Assembly: GCA_910579265.1 (NCBI GenBank)
Contig: CAJTTE010000001.1
Location: 62,001 to 126,000, forward strand
DNA length: 64,000 nucleotides
Reading direction: 5' to 3'
Source of the DNA: an uncultured Ruminiclostridium sp.
GTDB lineage: Bacteria > Bacillota > Clostridia > Oscillospirales > Ruminococcaceae
Below the pieces are notes generated by a model, which did no database searches, was not told the origin of the DNA, and saw only the letters and a list, made by a program, of their open reading frames with translations. This document shows positions 27,524 through 36,593 of the stretch, in pieces; the stretch's first letter is position 1; each line of letters starts with the position of its first letter. The position numbers and the translations under genes were made by a program.

Positions 27524-27685
27524 AAGATCATTTAAAGGAATTTGTACGATTCGGTAATCATCAAATCATAGCGTGAATAATGATATTCAATGCATTTTGA
27601 ATTTATCCGGATTAGGTATATTTAATATATTCTTTTTAGCTTGTTAAGAACAATTGACATATGCTACAAAACGGAATAACACGCA

Positions 27686-27714
27686 TTGACTTTTTCGAGA
27701 TAATGTGGTATTAT
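27686..27714 (+). promoter_or_regulatory. Promoter of the histidine locus (hisZ)
   Basis: TTGACT (27686-27691), 17-bp spacer, TATTAT (27709-27714), with extended TG at 27706-27707; 44 bp before the hisZ ATG. No T-box or histidine leader peptide is recognised between it and hisZ. Confidence 0.7.
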
Positions 27715-27758
27715 GTTACTACACTAAAGCGCGTGAATATGTTTAAAGGAATTACGAT

Positions 27759-28973
27759 ATGAAAAGGTATGATTTAATAACACCCGAAGGTACAAGGGAT
27801 TTGCTTTTCGACGAAAGCGTAGCACGTAGAACTGTGGAGAACAAGCTTGAAAAGCTTTTTAAAAATTACGGATATTCCGAGGTTATAACTCCCGGAATTG
27901 AGTTTTACGATGTATTTATGCTTAAATCCCGTTATTTCGCTCAGGAAAGTATGTATAAGCTTTCCGACGCCAAGGGGAGACTTATGGTACTTCGTCCCGA
28001 TTCAACCATGCCTATTGCAAGATTAGCGGCTACCAGGCTTAAGGATGAGATCTATCCCTTAAAGCTGTTTTATAATCAGAATATATTCAGGATAAATCCC
28101 AAGGACAGCGGAAGGGATGACGAAATAACCCAAAGCGGCATTGAGATCATCGGAGGTGATCCAAAAAGAGCCGATATGGAGGTTTTAAACCTTGCAACCG
28201 AGGCGTTAAAATCCGTTGAAACGGAGGATTTTCGCTTTGAGATAGGAGACAGCGCTTTTTTTAAGGCTTTGATTTCACGGGTAACCGGAGACGAGGAAGA
28301 AACCGAGCATATCAGAGAGCTTGTTGAAAATAAAAATATGCCCGAGCTAAAAATCGCCCTGAAAAAATATAAAGAAAATGCAGATACCAGGGCTTTGTAT
28401 GAGCTACCTAAACTATTTGGCGGAGCCGAGGTGTTTGACAGAGCGCGCAATCTGTTTTCCGATGAAAGCACGCTTTCTGTTCTTGAAGATATAAAACGGG
28501 CTTATGATTATTTATGCACACTTGGTTATAAGGACAAGATAACCGTTGATTTCGGACTTGTAAATAAAGCCAATTACTATACGGGTCTTTTGTTCAGAGG
28601 ATATATAAGAGGTTATGGCATGCCTGTTCTTTCGGGCGGACGTTATGACGCTTTAATCGGAGATTTCGGTTCAAGTCATCCGGCAACGGGGTTTGCCGTA
28701 AATATAAATGCCGTTGCGGGAGCGCTTCTTAGTAAAAACTCAGCTTCTTTGGGTCAGATACCGCAGGTTCTGGTTTATGCGGATAAGGATAATTTGGAGC
28801 AGGGCTTTATTTATTGCAGAAACCTTATTGCAAAAGGTATAAAAGCGGAAAATTCACTTCATGCTTCCCTGGAGGAAGCGAAGGAATATGCATCACGAAA
28901 GGGAATACCTGTAATTGATATTGTAGACAAAACCGGTAAGTCGGAGAGCATAAGAAAGGATCAATCAATTTAA
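27759..28973 (+). CDS. hisZ: ATP phosphoribosyltransferase regulatory subunit
   Basis: HisZ is a histidyl-tRNA-synthetase-like protein without charging activity that activates the short form of HisG. The 404 residues keep class II synthetase-type core segments (VLRPDSTMPIARLAA, FSGGRYDALIG-like LSGGRYDALIG) but have no anticodon-binding domain. hisG starts at the next base after its stop, matching the HisZ-HisG complex. It is the first gene of the histidine locus and has its own promoter. Confidence 0.94.
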   Translation: MKRYDLITPEGTRDLLFDESVARRTVENKLEKLFKNYGYSEVITPGIEFYDVFMLKSRYFAQESMYKLSDAKGRLMVLRPDSTMPIARLAATRLKDEIYPLKLFYNQNIFRINPKDSGRDDEITQSGIEIIGGDPKRADMEVLNLATEALKSVETEDFRFEIGDSAFFKALISRVTGDEEETEHIRELVENKNMPELKIALKKYKENADTRALYELPKLFGGAEVFDRARNLFSDESTLSVLEDIKRAYDYLCTLGYKDKITVDFGLVNKANYYTGLLFRGYIRGYGMPVLSGGRYDALIGDFGSSHPATGFAVNINAVAGALLSKNSASLGQIPQVLVYADKDNLEQGFIYCRNLIAKGIKAENSLHASLEEAKEYASRKGIPVIDIVDKTGKSESIRKDQSI

Positions 28974-29612
28974 ATGGGTGATACAATACGAATTGCGCTT
29001 ACTAAGGGCAGACTTGAAAAGGATACGGTTAAGCTTTTTGAAAAGCTCGGATTTGACGTTTCGGCAGTTAAAGACAAGGGCAGAAGGCTTATCCTTCCTA
29101 TAAGCGATCAGAATATCGAGGTGGTATTGGCAAAGGCGGCGGATGTTATTACCTATGTCGAACACGGCGTCTGCGATTTAGGTGTAGTTGGCAAGGATAC
29201 AATAATGGAGCATGGCGGAAAATATTTTGAGCTTGTTGATTTAGGTTTTGGAAAATGCAAATTTGCCCTTGCAGGGAAAAAAGGCGAGGAATTTTACAAG
29301 GGATACGGTGTCAAGACCGTCGCTTCAAAATATACCAATGTCACAAGAGCGTTTTTTGAGGGCAAGGGAATGGACGTCGATATAGTAAAAATCGAAGGTT
29401 CGGTAGAGCTTGCTCCGCTTCTGGGGCTTTCCGACGGTATTGTTGATATAGTTGAAACCGGCACTACTTTAAAAGAAAACGGACTTGAGGTTTACGAGGA
29501 TGTTGCTCCTATTTCCGCAAGGCTTATTGTTAATACGGTAAGTATGAAGCTTAAAAAAGAACGAATTGACAGGCTCGTTGCTATGATCGAAGAAAAACTG
29601 GAGGAAATATAA
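28974..29612 (+). CDS. hisG: ATP phosphoribosyltransferase, short form
   Basis: HisG catalyses the first step of histidine synthesis, joining ATP and PRPP. The 212 residues are the short form, lacking the C-terminal regulatory domain, and so need HisZ, encoded directly upstream. The conserved segments LTKGRLEKD near the start, GVCDLGVVGKDT near 63 and IVDIVETGTTLKENGL near 156 are present. Feedback inhibition by histidine acts through HisZ in characterised systems. Confidence 0.95.
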   Translation: MGDTIRIALTKGRLEKDTVKLFEKLGFDVSAVKDKGRRLILPISDQNIEVVLAKAADVITYVEHGVCDLGVVGKDTIMEHGGKYFELVDLGFGKCKFALAGKKGEEFYKGYGVKTVASKYTNVTRAFFEGKGMDVDIVKIEGSVELAPLLGLSDGIVDIVETGTTLKENGLEVYEDVAPISARLIVNTVSMKLKKERIDRLVAMIEEKLEEI

Positions 29613-29615
29613 ATA

Positions 29616-30908
29616 ATGATAAGAAAAATATACGCTGACGGAAGCGAATTGGATTTCTTAAAGGAAGTAGAAAAAAGAAGCAGTGAAACAAATGCTAAGA
29701 TCGAAGAGACCGTAAGGGCGATAATCGGCAGAGTCAAAGCCGAGGGAGACAAAGCCGTAAAGGAATATACCGCTGAATTTGACTGTCCCGAATGTATGTA
29801 TTATGAAGTGCCTCAGGAGGTGATCAACGATGCTCTTACGCAAGCAGATCCCCGGCTTGTGGAAGCGCTTTTAAACTGTGTCGAAAAGATTACCGATTTC
29901 CACCAAAGACAGAAGCAGAACGGTTATATGGTCACAAATGATGACGGTACGATTTTGGGTCAGAGAGTCAGAGGACTTGACAGGGTCGGGCTGTATGTTC
30001 CGGGGGGCACGGCAGCTTATCCTTCTTCTGTGCTTATGAACGCCATTCCAGCCAAAATTGCGGGAGTTAAGGAAATAATTATGACTACTCCTCCCATGAA
30101 GGACGGAACCCCCAATAAGGATATACTTCTTGCCGCTTCGATATGCGGAGTTGACAGGATCTTTATGTGCGGAGGCGCTCAGGCTGTTGCAGCTCTGGCA
30201 TACGGAACCGAAGAGATACCCAAGGTTTCAAAGATAGTGGGACCCGGAAATATTTTTGTGGCTACCGCAAAGAAGATGCTTTATGGTATTGTTGACATTG
30301 ATATGATCGCCGGACCAAGCGAAATACTTGTTATGGCAGACGATACGGCAAATCCGAAATATGTTGCCGCAGACCTTATGTCGCAAGCCGAGCATGATAA
30401 AATCGCCAGCGCAATTTTAATCACCACCTCGGAAAAGCTTGCGGACAATGTTATAAAGGAACTGGAAAGGCAGTCCGCCGAGCTTTCGAGAAGGGAAATC
30501 ATTGATTATTCCCTCGATAATTACGGAGCCGTTATTATTGCCGGGGATCTTATGCAGGCTTGTGATATTGCCAACCGTCTTGCGCCGGAGCATATGGAGG
30601 TCATTGTTGAAAATCCTCTTGAATATATAGGAAAAATAGATAACGTAGGCTCGTTATTTCTGGGACAGTATGCTCCGGAGCCTTTGGGAGACTACTATGC
30701 CGGGCCGAATCACGTTTTGCCCACAAGCGGCACGGCAAGGTTTTTCTCGCCGCTGTCCGTTGACAGCTTTATAAAAAAATCCAGCTATATTTATTACACG
30801 AAGCAGGCGCTCAACGAGGCGGCCGACGATATTATTTTGGTCGCAGAAAAAGAAAGACTTACCGCTCACGCAAATGCCATAAAAGTAAGAATAGAGGACA
30901 TTCGCTGA
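29616..30908 (+). CDS. hisD: Histidinol dehydrogenase
   Basis: HisD performs the last two oxidations, histidinol to histidine. The 430 residues contain the family signatures RVGLYVPGGTAAYPSS near 126, zinc-ligand motif SQAEHDK near 257, APEHME near 326, and PNHVLPTSGTARF near 363. It starts 3 bp after hisG and ends 1 bp before hisC, so hisZ-G-D-C form a tight unit. Confidence 0.96.
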   Translation: MIRKIYADGSELDFLKEVEKRSSETNAKIEETVRAIIGRVKAEGDKAVKEYTAEFDCPECMYYEVPQEVINDALTQADPRLVEALLNCVEKITDFHQRQKQNGYMVTNDDGTILGQRVRGLDRVGLYVPGGTAAYPSSVLMNAIPAKIAGVKEIIMTTPPMKDGTPNKDILLAASICGVDRIFMCGGAQAVAALAYGTEEIPKVSKIVGPGNIFVATAKKMLYGIVDIDMIAGPSEILVMADDTANPKYVAADLMSQAEHDKIASAILITTSEKLADNVIKELERQSAELSRREIIDYSLDNYGAVIIAGDLMQACDIANRLAPEHMEVIVENPLEYIGKIDNVGSLFLGQYAPEPLGDYYAGPNHVLPTSGTARFFSPLSVDSFIKKSSYIYYTKQALNEAADDIILVAEKERLTAHANAIKVRIEDIR

Positions 30909-30909
30909 T

Positions 30910-31959
30910 ATGTATAAATTAACGGAAAAGCTTGTTGATCTAACGCCTTACGATCCCATACAGGGAGATTACAAAATAAGACTTGACGCAAACGAAAGCT
31001 TTATAGAAACATCCGATGATGTTACGGCTAAAGCGTTAAAGGGAGTATCATTAAATCGATATCCCGATCCGTACGCTAAAAGACTTATAAAGGCGTACAG
31101 TGATTTTTACGGAATAGACCCGGATTCTGTGACGGCGGGAAACGGGTCGGACGAGCTTATAAGCATAATAACCGCCTGTTTTTTGAAAAAAAACGAAAGG
31201 GTATTGACTCTCGCTCCGGATTTTTCTATGTATTTCTTTTATTCAAATCTCTATGAGCTTAACGTAAGAGTTATGAAAAAGGAAAAGGATCTGACCGTTA
31301 ATGTAGATAAGGTAATTGAAACGGTTAAAAATGAAAATATCAGAGCGGTCATATTTTCAAATCCCTGCAATCCCACCTCATTGGGTCTCGATAAGGACGA
31401 TGTTATAAAGCTTATTACCTCGGTGGACGCTCTTGTGATCCTTGACGAGGCTTATATGGACTTCTGGAAGGGGTTAAAGGAGCAAAGTCTTATTAAGGAT
31501 ACCGAAAAATACGATAACCTTATTGTTCTGCGCACCTGCTCAAAGGCTCTCGGAATGGCGGGGATCAGACTCGGTTTCGCTGTCAGCAACAGTGTTATTA
31601 CAGAAAAGCTTAGAGCCGCAAAATCACCCTATAATGTGAATGTATTGACTCAGAATATAGCAGAGTACCTCATTTCCGACATAGAGAAGATGAATAGCCG
31701 AATAGAAGCATGCAGAACGGCACTTGGCGAGCTTGACAAAGGGCTTTGTGAAAGAAATTTTAAGTTTTTTGAAACAATATATCCTTCAGTTACCAACTTT
31801 CTGTTTATAAAAACTTCAAGAGCAAAGGAAATTTTCGAGTTCCTTCTGTCCAAATCCATCGCTGTCAGACTAATGGGAAATTATTTGAGAATCACGGCCG
31901 GAAGCAGTGAGGAAAACATGGAACTATTAAAAGCCTTATCAAGTTTTCCCTCCAATTAA
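30910..31959 (+). CDS. hisC: Histidinol-phosphate aminotransferase
   Basis: HisC transaminates imidazole-acetol phosphate with glutamate, using PLP. The 349 residues show the fold-type I pattern: DANES near the start, AGNGSDELI near 77, NPCNPT near 156, DEAYMDF near 179, and the PLP-lysine motif RTCSKALGMAGIR near 204. The gene follows hisD by 1 bp. After it the tight his unit ends, and a putative promoter precedes an XRE regulator. Confidence 0.95.
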   Translation: MYKLTEKLVDLTPYDPIQGDYKIRLDANESFIETSDDVTAKALKGVSLNRYPDPYAKRLIKAYSDFYGIDPDSVTAGNGSDELISIITACFLKKNERVLTLAPDFSMYFFYSNLYELNVRVMKKEKDLTVNVDKVIETVKNENIRAVIFSNPCNPTSLGLDKDDVIKLITSVDALVILDEAYMDFWKGLKEQSLIKDTEKYDNLIVLRTCSKALGMAGIRLGFAVSNSVITEKLRAAKSPYNVNVLTQNIAEYLISDIEKMNSRIEACRTALGELDKGLCERNFKFFETIYPSVTNFLFIKTSRAKEIFEFLLSKSIAVRLMGNYLRITAGSSEENMELLKALSSFPSN

Positions 31960-31994
31960 AGCTGACGGTTGAGTTTTTGGCAACTAATGCGTTA

Positions 31995-32023
31995 TTGAAG
32001 CTGCGATTGCCTTGTGTTAAAAT
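31995..32023 (+). promoter_or_regulatory. Candidate internal promoter before the XRE regulator
   Basis: TTGAAG (31995-32000), 17-bp spacer, TAAAAT (32018-32023), with TG at 32015-32016. It would allow the accessory genes after hisC to be expressed separately. Confidence 0.45.
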
Positions 32024-32055
32024 AAAGTCAAATTAAAACGCAAAGGAGAATCGCT

Positions 32056-32688
32056 ATGTTGCATTTAGCAGAAAATCTGAAAAAGTACCGTATTTTAAAA
32101 AATCTTACCCAAGAGGATATTGCGGAGTATTTAGGAATTACGCCGCAAAGCGTTTCAAAATGGGAAAGAGGGGAATCTTACCCCGACATTACCTTTCTGC
32201 CCGCTTTGGCTAACATATTTGAAACAAGCGTTGACCTGCTTATCGGAATGGACTTTATACGTGCCGAGGAAACCCGGCATAGCATTCACAAAGCCGCCAA
32301 TGATTTTCAGCGTAAGGGAGATTATGCTTCCTCCGAGAAGGTATATCGTGACGCACTGCTTATTTATCCTAACAATCCGGGAATGATACTCGGATTGGCG
32401 GGTGTGCTGGCATTGCAGGGCAGTTCTGCGGAGGCGGTCGAACTGATTGAAAAAGGACTTCCGCTGTCGGTGAACGAAAAGCAAAAGTCTACCATGCGCG
32501 CGGTACTTTGCTTTTTATACCTGAAATGCGGGAATGATGAAAAAGCAAAATCTCTTTCATCTGCCCTACCTCATATGAGAGAAAGCCGTGAGGTGATACA
32601 GCCTTTGATTGTAAGTGGACTCAGCGATGATGAGATTGATCTGAATATCAGAAATATACTTCTTGGTGACGGAAAAGAGGCCGGTTAA
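32056..32688 (+). CDS. XRE-family regulator with C-terminal TPR-like region
   Basis: Residues 1-65 of this 210-residue protein form a Cro/XRE helix-turn-helix (LTQEDIAEYLGITPQSVSKW), likely a DNA-binding repressor or activator. Residues about 70-200 are helical, with TPR-like repeats (YASSEKVYRDALLIYPNNP and a second unit), usually for ligand or partner sensing. It carries AAAGGAG before its ATG. It sits between hisC and hisB and could control the interspersed genes or the locus itself; its target is unknown. Confidence 0.85.
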   Translation: MLHLAENLKKYRILKNLTQEDIAEYLGITPQSVSKWERGESYPDITFLPALANIFETSVDLLIGMDFIRAEETRHSIHKAANDFQRKGDYASSEKVYRDALLIYPNNPGMILGLAGVLALQGSSAEAVELIEKGLPLSVNEKQKSTMRAVLCFLYLKCGNDEKAKSLSSALPHMRESREVIQPLIVSGLSDDEIDLNIRNILLGDGKEAG

Positions 32689-32718
32689 GCTAAGAAAAAA
32701 TCAATATAGGAGCGCCTT

Positions 32719-33363
32719 ATGAATGAAACGATAATTAATGACGCACTCAAGTTTGTCAGAGATGCTTTTAATGATGATTATAGCGGTCATGATTATTTCC
32801 ATACTTTAAGAGTATACAAAATGGCAACGAGAATTGCAGAGCAAGAGAACGCAAATTTGATAATCGTTCAATTAGCTGCATTGCTTCATGATGTTGATGA
32901 CATTAAATTATCGCCTAAAACATATGAAAATAAGGACAAAGCGGTTGATTTTTTGAAAAAACATGGCATATCGAAAGAAATGATAAAAACTATATGTAAT
33001 ATTATCGGAGAAGTGTCTTTCAGAGGAACGGATTCCGTTTCGCCCGAAACGATTGAGGGCAAATGCGTACAGGACGCAGATAGATTAGATGCTATGGGTG
33101 CTATTGGTATTGCCAGAACTTTTGCATATGGCGGTAACCATAATCGAGTACTTTATGACCCTGATATTAAACCAATCGTAAACATGAATGCTGATAAATA
33201 TCAAAGTCGTGTTTCTACAACGATTAACCATTTTTATGAAAAGCTGTTTCAACTCAAGGATTTGATGAATACTGAACATGGTAAAAAAATTGCCGAACAA
33301 AGAGAGGATTATATGAGAGCTTATATTTCTGAATTTTTAGATGAATGGGACGGAATTCGGTAA
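32719..33363 (+). CDS. HD-domain phosphohydrolase
   Basis: This 214-residue protein has an HD metal-dependent hydrolase domain: the first His in HDYFHTLRVYKMA near 24-36, the HD pair in ALLHDVDD near 57, and a further Asp in VQDADRLDAMG near 117. It matches the YedJ-like group of bacterial HD hydrolases, which act on phosphorylated small molecules or nucleotides. The substrate is unknown. It lies between a regulator and a GNAT gene inside the histidine locus, which otherwise lacks a visible histidinol-phosphate phosphatase. Confidence 0.82.
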   Translation: MNETIINDALKFVRDAFNDDYSGHDYFHTLRVYKMATRIAEQENANLIIVQLAALLHDVDDIKLSPKTYENKDKAVDFLKKHGISKEMIKTICNIIGEVSFRGTDSVSPETIEGKCVQDADRLDAMGAIGIARTFAYGGNHNRVLYDPDIKPIVNMNADKYQSRVSTTINHFYEKLFQLKDLMNTEHGKKIAEQREDYMRAYISEFLDEWDGIR

Positions 33364-33391
33364 AATCCGATTTTGGGAAGGTAAATATCAA

Positions 33392-33874
33392 ATGGAAGTT
33401 GAGTTTGTTTTGGCAGATGAGGATGCGGCAAAATGTATATCCGAACTTCGTCATGAGATATGGTGTACAACCTATCGAGGCATATATTCCGATAAAAGAA
33501 TTGATAGTTACGATTATGAAGAACATAGACGACGTGATTTGCAACGTATTCAAAATACCTCTTACCATGTTTATTTGATAATCAATGATCATGATCCGAT
33601 AGGTTATTTCATCTTTTTAGCTACAGAGATTGTTTATATCCAATCTCTTTATATCCGTCGGGAATATCAGCGTCAAGGTATCGGAAAACAAGCATTTGTG
33701 TTGATCAGAGAGTATTGCAGGGCGCATGGGTTTGAGAAATTTACTTGTAATTGTAATTCGCACAATTATTCGGCACAGGATTTTTATCATTCTATGGGCG
33801 GTATTATAACAAAGAGAAATGAAGGAAACGCTGACAAATATAACGACCAAATCACATTTGAATTTTCTGTATGA
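33392..33874 (+). CDS. GNAT-family N-acetyltransferase
   Basis: This predicted 160-residue acetyltransferase carries the acetyl-CoA motif A pattern YIQSLYIRREYQRQGIGKQA near 83-102. I start at ATG 33392 because GGGAAGG precedes it and it follows the HD gene stop by 28 bp; an in-frame ATG at 33341 lies inside the HD gene. The substrate cannot be read from sequence. It is one of five GNAT genes in the locus. Confidence 0.8.
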   Translation: MEVEFVLADEDAAKCISELRHEIWCTTYRGIYSDKRIDSYDYEEHRRRDLQRIQNTSYHVYLIINDHDPIGYFIFLATEIVYIQSLYIRREYQRQGIGKQAFVLIREYCRAHGFEKFTCNCNSHNYSAQDFYHSMGGIITKRNEGNADKYNDQITFEFSV

Positions 33875-33984
33875 AAAAACGGTTTATTACATTACGCAAA
33901 TGATGTCGATTTATTATTCTGGCAAATTTAAATTCAGCTGATACTGTTTTACTAAAAATGATAACTTAAAGTGAGGAACAACTT

Positions 33985-34569
33985 ATGAGCAGAGAATCAA
34001 AAATTACACGGACCACCAAGGAAACGGACATTTCCGTATCGTTAAATATTGACAAGTGCGGTAATTGTAAAATAAATACGGGTATAGGTTTTTTTGATCA
34101 TATGCTTACCTCTTTGGCAATTCACGGAGGATTTGACCTTGAAATAAGCTGTAAGGGTGATCTTGACGTTGACGGGCATCACACTGTCGAAGACGTGGGG
34201 ATTTGCCTCGGAAAAGCTTTTTGCGATGCTCTCGGAGATAAATCGGGAATAATTCGGTTCGGTTCTGCTTTCGTACCTATGGACGAGGCATTGGGATTTT
34301 GCTCCTTGGATATAAGCAACCGTCCTTTTCTTGTGTTCAACGCAGAGTTTTCCAATGAAAAAATAGGTGATTACGATACCTGCCTTACCGAGGAATTTAT
34401 GAGGGCGTTTGCCTTTAATGCGGGGATAACGCTGCATTTAAAAGCCGAGTACGGCAAAAACGACCATCATATTACTGAATCGCTTTTCAAGGCAACGGCT
34501 TACGCTTTAAAGCAAGCGGTAAAGCCAAACGCAGACGGCTCTGCCGCTTCAACCAAGGGGGCGTTGTAA
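33985..34569 (+). CDS. hisB: Imidazoleglycerol-phosphate dehydratase
   Basis: HisB (dehydratase only, 194 residues) makes imidazole-acetol phosphate. The metal-binding motifs FFDHML near 33, GHHTVEDVG near 60 and DHHITESLFKA near 155 are intact. It lacks the HAD histidinol-phosphatase domain found in bifunctional enterobacterial HisB, so that step must be encoded elsewhere. Its stop overlaps the start of the next Nudix gene (TAATG). Confidence 0.96.
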   Translation: MSRESKITRTTKETDISVSLNIDKCGNCKINTGIGFFDHMLTSLAIHGGFDLEISCKGDLDVDGHHTVEDVGICLGKAFCDALGDKSGIIRFGSAFVPMDEALGFCSLDISNRPFLVFNAEFSNEKIGDYDTCLTEEFMRAFAFNAGITLHLKAEYGKNDHHITESLFKATAYALKQAVKPNADGSAASTKGAL

Positions 34570-34988
34570 TGCCGAAAATGCAGGGCTATAACCTTGTGGC
34601 GGTTTTTAACAAGGAATGCGGCAAAATGCTGATGTGCGAAAGGTTGAAGGAGCCGTATAAGGGACTGAAAAATATGGTAGGCGGCAAGATCGAGGAAGAT
34701 GAGAATCATGAAAGCGCCGCCTACCGTGAGCTTTTTGAGGAAACGGGGATAACATGGGAGCAAATAAAGCTTACCCATCTGATGGATTTTAATTATTATC
34801 TTGACAACTGCTATGTTGAGGTTTATGTGGGCAGATTGAACTGTGAGGTAAGCGTCAAGGGTGATGAAAATACTCTGTTTTGGAGCGATTTGGAACATAA
34901 TTTTTTTGATATGGGAGAATATGCAGGCGAGGGAAATATCGGGCATATTATGGAGCACATAAAAATGTATAAGGAGCAATTATTATGA
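34569..34988 (+). CDS. Nudix hydrolase
   Basis: This 139-residue protein has a perfect Nudix box (G-x5-E-x7-REUxEExGU) starting at GGKIEEDE near 37 and ending REL-FEETGI near 60. It resembles the MutT/8-oxo-dGTP type in size. It is overlapped by hisB at its start (1 bp) and overlaps hisH at its end (4 bp), so it must be translated with the his genes. It may hydrolyse a nucleotide by-product; the substrate is unknown. Confidence 0.87.
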   Translation: MPKMQGYNLVAVFNKECGKMLMCERLKEPYKGLKNMVGGKIEEDENHESAAYRELFEETGITWEQIKLTHLMDFNYYLDNCYVEVYVGRLNCEVSVKGDENTLFWSDLEHNFFDMGEYAGEGNIGHIMEHIKMYKEQLL

Positions 34989-35584
34989 TTGTAATCATCG
35001 ATTACGGCGCGGGAAATTTGTTCAGCGTGCAGAACGCTTTGAATTATCTCGGCTTGGAAAATAAAATAACTTCGGATAAACCGGATATAATTTCCGCCGA
35101 CCGTCTGATATTGCCGGGTGTGGGAGCTTTCGGCGACGCTATGGACAAGCTGAATAAATCGGGGCTTGTTGATACTGTGAAAAAAGAGGCTTTAAAAAAG
35201 CCTTTTTTGGGTATTTGTCTCGGAATGCAGCTTTTGTTCGAGAAAAGCTATGAGTTTGGGGAGTTCGATGGATTGGGGCTCATCAGGGGATCGGTAAGAC
35301 TGATGAAGCCAGAAGGAGATTTGGCTATTCCGCAAATGGGCTGGAACGCTCTTGAGTATAACAGGGAATGTTCTTTGTTAAAAGGAATTGACGAGGGACA
35401 GTATGTTTATTTTGTTCATTCCTATGCGGCGGACTGTTCGGAAGACGATGTGTATGCTTATGTGGATTATGGCGGAAAAGTTCCTGCCTTGGTGGGAAGC
35501 GGCTATGTTTACGGGGCTCAGTTCCATCCCGAAAAGAGCGGAGAGACGGGGCTTGAGATTTTGCGAAGGTTCGGCAAGCTATGA
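34985..35584 (+). CDS. hisH: Imidazole glycerol phosphate synthase, glutamine amidotransferase subunit
   Basis: HisH releases ammonia from glutamine for HisF. The 199 residues contain the triad motifs: nucleophile C78 in GICLGMQ, and His and Glu in QFHPEKS near 179, with the oxyanion-strand segment LPGVGAFGDAM near 43. It overlaps the upstream Nudix gene and the downstream macrodomain gene, each by an ATGA-type junction. Its partner hisF lies 3.7 kb further on, unlike compact operons. Confidence 0.95.
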   Translation: MIVIIDYGAGNLFSVQNALNYLGLENKITSDKPDIISADRLILPGVGAFGDAMDKLNKSGLVDTVKKEALKKPFLGICLGMQLLFEKSYEFGEFDGLGLIRGSVRLMKPEGDLAIPQMGWNALEYNRECSLLKGIDEGQYVYFVHSYAADCSEDDVYAYVDYGGKVPALVGSGYVYGAQFHPEKSGETGLEILRRFGKL

Positions 35585-36021
35585 CTTATTATGAACAACA
35601 GGGAGATTTATTTGACAAAAATATTTTGGAAAATTATGCGCTGTGTCATTGTATAAGCTCGGATTTTGCACTTGGTGCGGGAATCGCAAAGGCGTTTGCA
35701 CAAATGGGGGTTAAAAAGCGGCTTTGCGAAGAGTATCAAGGGGACTGGGCCGGAAGGGGTTACTGCCTTATAACCAAAACAGACGGTGTTGTGGTGGGAA
35801 ATTTAGTGACTAAGGAACGGTATTTCCATAAGCCTACGCTTGAAACTCTGCGTCAGGCGCTGGAGGACTTCAGAGATCAGACGATTGAAATGAATGTGAG
35901 TAAAATTGCAATGCCTAAAATAGGCTGCGGATTGGATAGGCTTGATTGGACAGACGTCAAGAATGTTATTGGAGATGTTTTTGAAAAAACCGATTTAGAG
36001 ATTTTAGTCAAAACGCTTTAA
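35581..36021 (+). CDS. TARG1/OARD1-like macrodomain protein
   Basis: This 146-residue protein is a stand-alone macrodomain, predicted to bind ADP-ribose. It matches the ALC1/TARG1 branch: NLVTKERYFHKPT with lysine K78 and IGCGLDRLDW with D119. In human TARG1 the catalytic lysine and aspartate are K84 and D125, the same spacing of 41, so glycohydrolase activity on ADP-ribosylated glutamate or DNA (as in DarG) is plausible. No DarT-like toxin is adjacent. It overlaps hisH by 4 bp. A role in removing ADP-ribose adducts or O-acetyl-ADP-ribose is inference. Confidence 0.85.
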   Translation: MTYYEQQGDLFDKNILENYALCHCISSDFALGAGIAKAFAQMGVKKRLCEEYQGDWAGRGYCLITKTDGVVVGNLVTKERYFHKPTLETLRQALEDFRDQTIEMNVSKIAMPKIGCGLDRLDWTDVKNVIGDVFEKTDLEILVKTL

Positions 36022-36038
36022 AAACTTGGAGTTAAAGT

Positions 36039-36593
36039 ATGGCACGAAAAATTAAACCGATGGAGAGTAAGTACTTGATTTCCTCTCTTGAATTGATCGA
36101 AGATGTTTTTACCGAATGGGACAGTCCTGAAGAGGGAAAAACCGTGCGACGGTTGGCGGAAGAAATCCGCATAAAAAAATACTATCTTCCCGGGTTGGAG
36201 TTAGTTACGGTAGATGAAAATTATGGGGTGATCGGATATGCGATGTTTTCCCGTTTTCACATTGAGGGAAGATATGATAACGAATTGTTGATACTGACGC
36301 CTGTTGCGGTAAAAACAGAGCTGCAAAGACAGCATATTTCCAAGGAAATGCTGGAATATGGTTTTAAAAAAGCAAAAGAAATGGGATTTAAGGCAGTAAT
36401 TGTAGAAGGAGACCCGAAAAATTACACATCTCGGGGATTTGTTCCAAGCTACAGATACAATATAACCGCAGGACCCAATATCCGCCTGCCCGCTCCCGAA
36501 TGCCTGATGGTCAAGGAGTTGGAAAGCGGAGCGTTGGATAAAATGAGCGGTTTTGTTGATTATTCTTTTTATGAGGCGCTTCGTGAAGGATAA
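36039..36593 (+). CDS. GNAT-family N-acetyltransferase
   Basis: This predicted 184-residue acetyltransferase has a beta4-alpha3 region at about 86-117 (LLILTPVAVKTELQRQHISK), which matches the acetyl-CoA-binding loop R/Q-x-x-H/G-I-S/G common in this subgroup, followed by GFKAVIVEGDP and YTSRGF. It lies 17 bp after the macrodomain gene. The substrate is unknown. A long repeat-containing gap follows. Confidence 0.78.
   Translation: MARKIKPMESKYLISSLELIEDVFTEWDSPEEGKTVRRLAEEIRIKKYYLPGLELVTVDENYGVIGYAMFSRFHIEGRYDNELLILTPVAVKTELQRQHISKEMLEYGFKKAKEMGFKAVIVEGDPKNYTSRGFVPSYRYNITAGPNIRLPAPECLMVKELESGALDKMSGFVDYSFYEALREG

Noticed and set aside
27524..27758. T-box or his leader peptide upstream of hisZ
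   Set aside because: No T-box core and no histidine-rich short frame; the space between promoter and start is only 44 bp.
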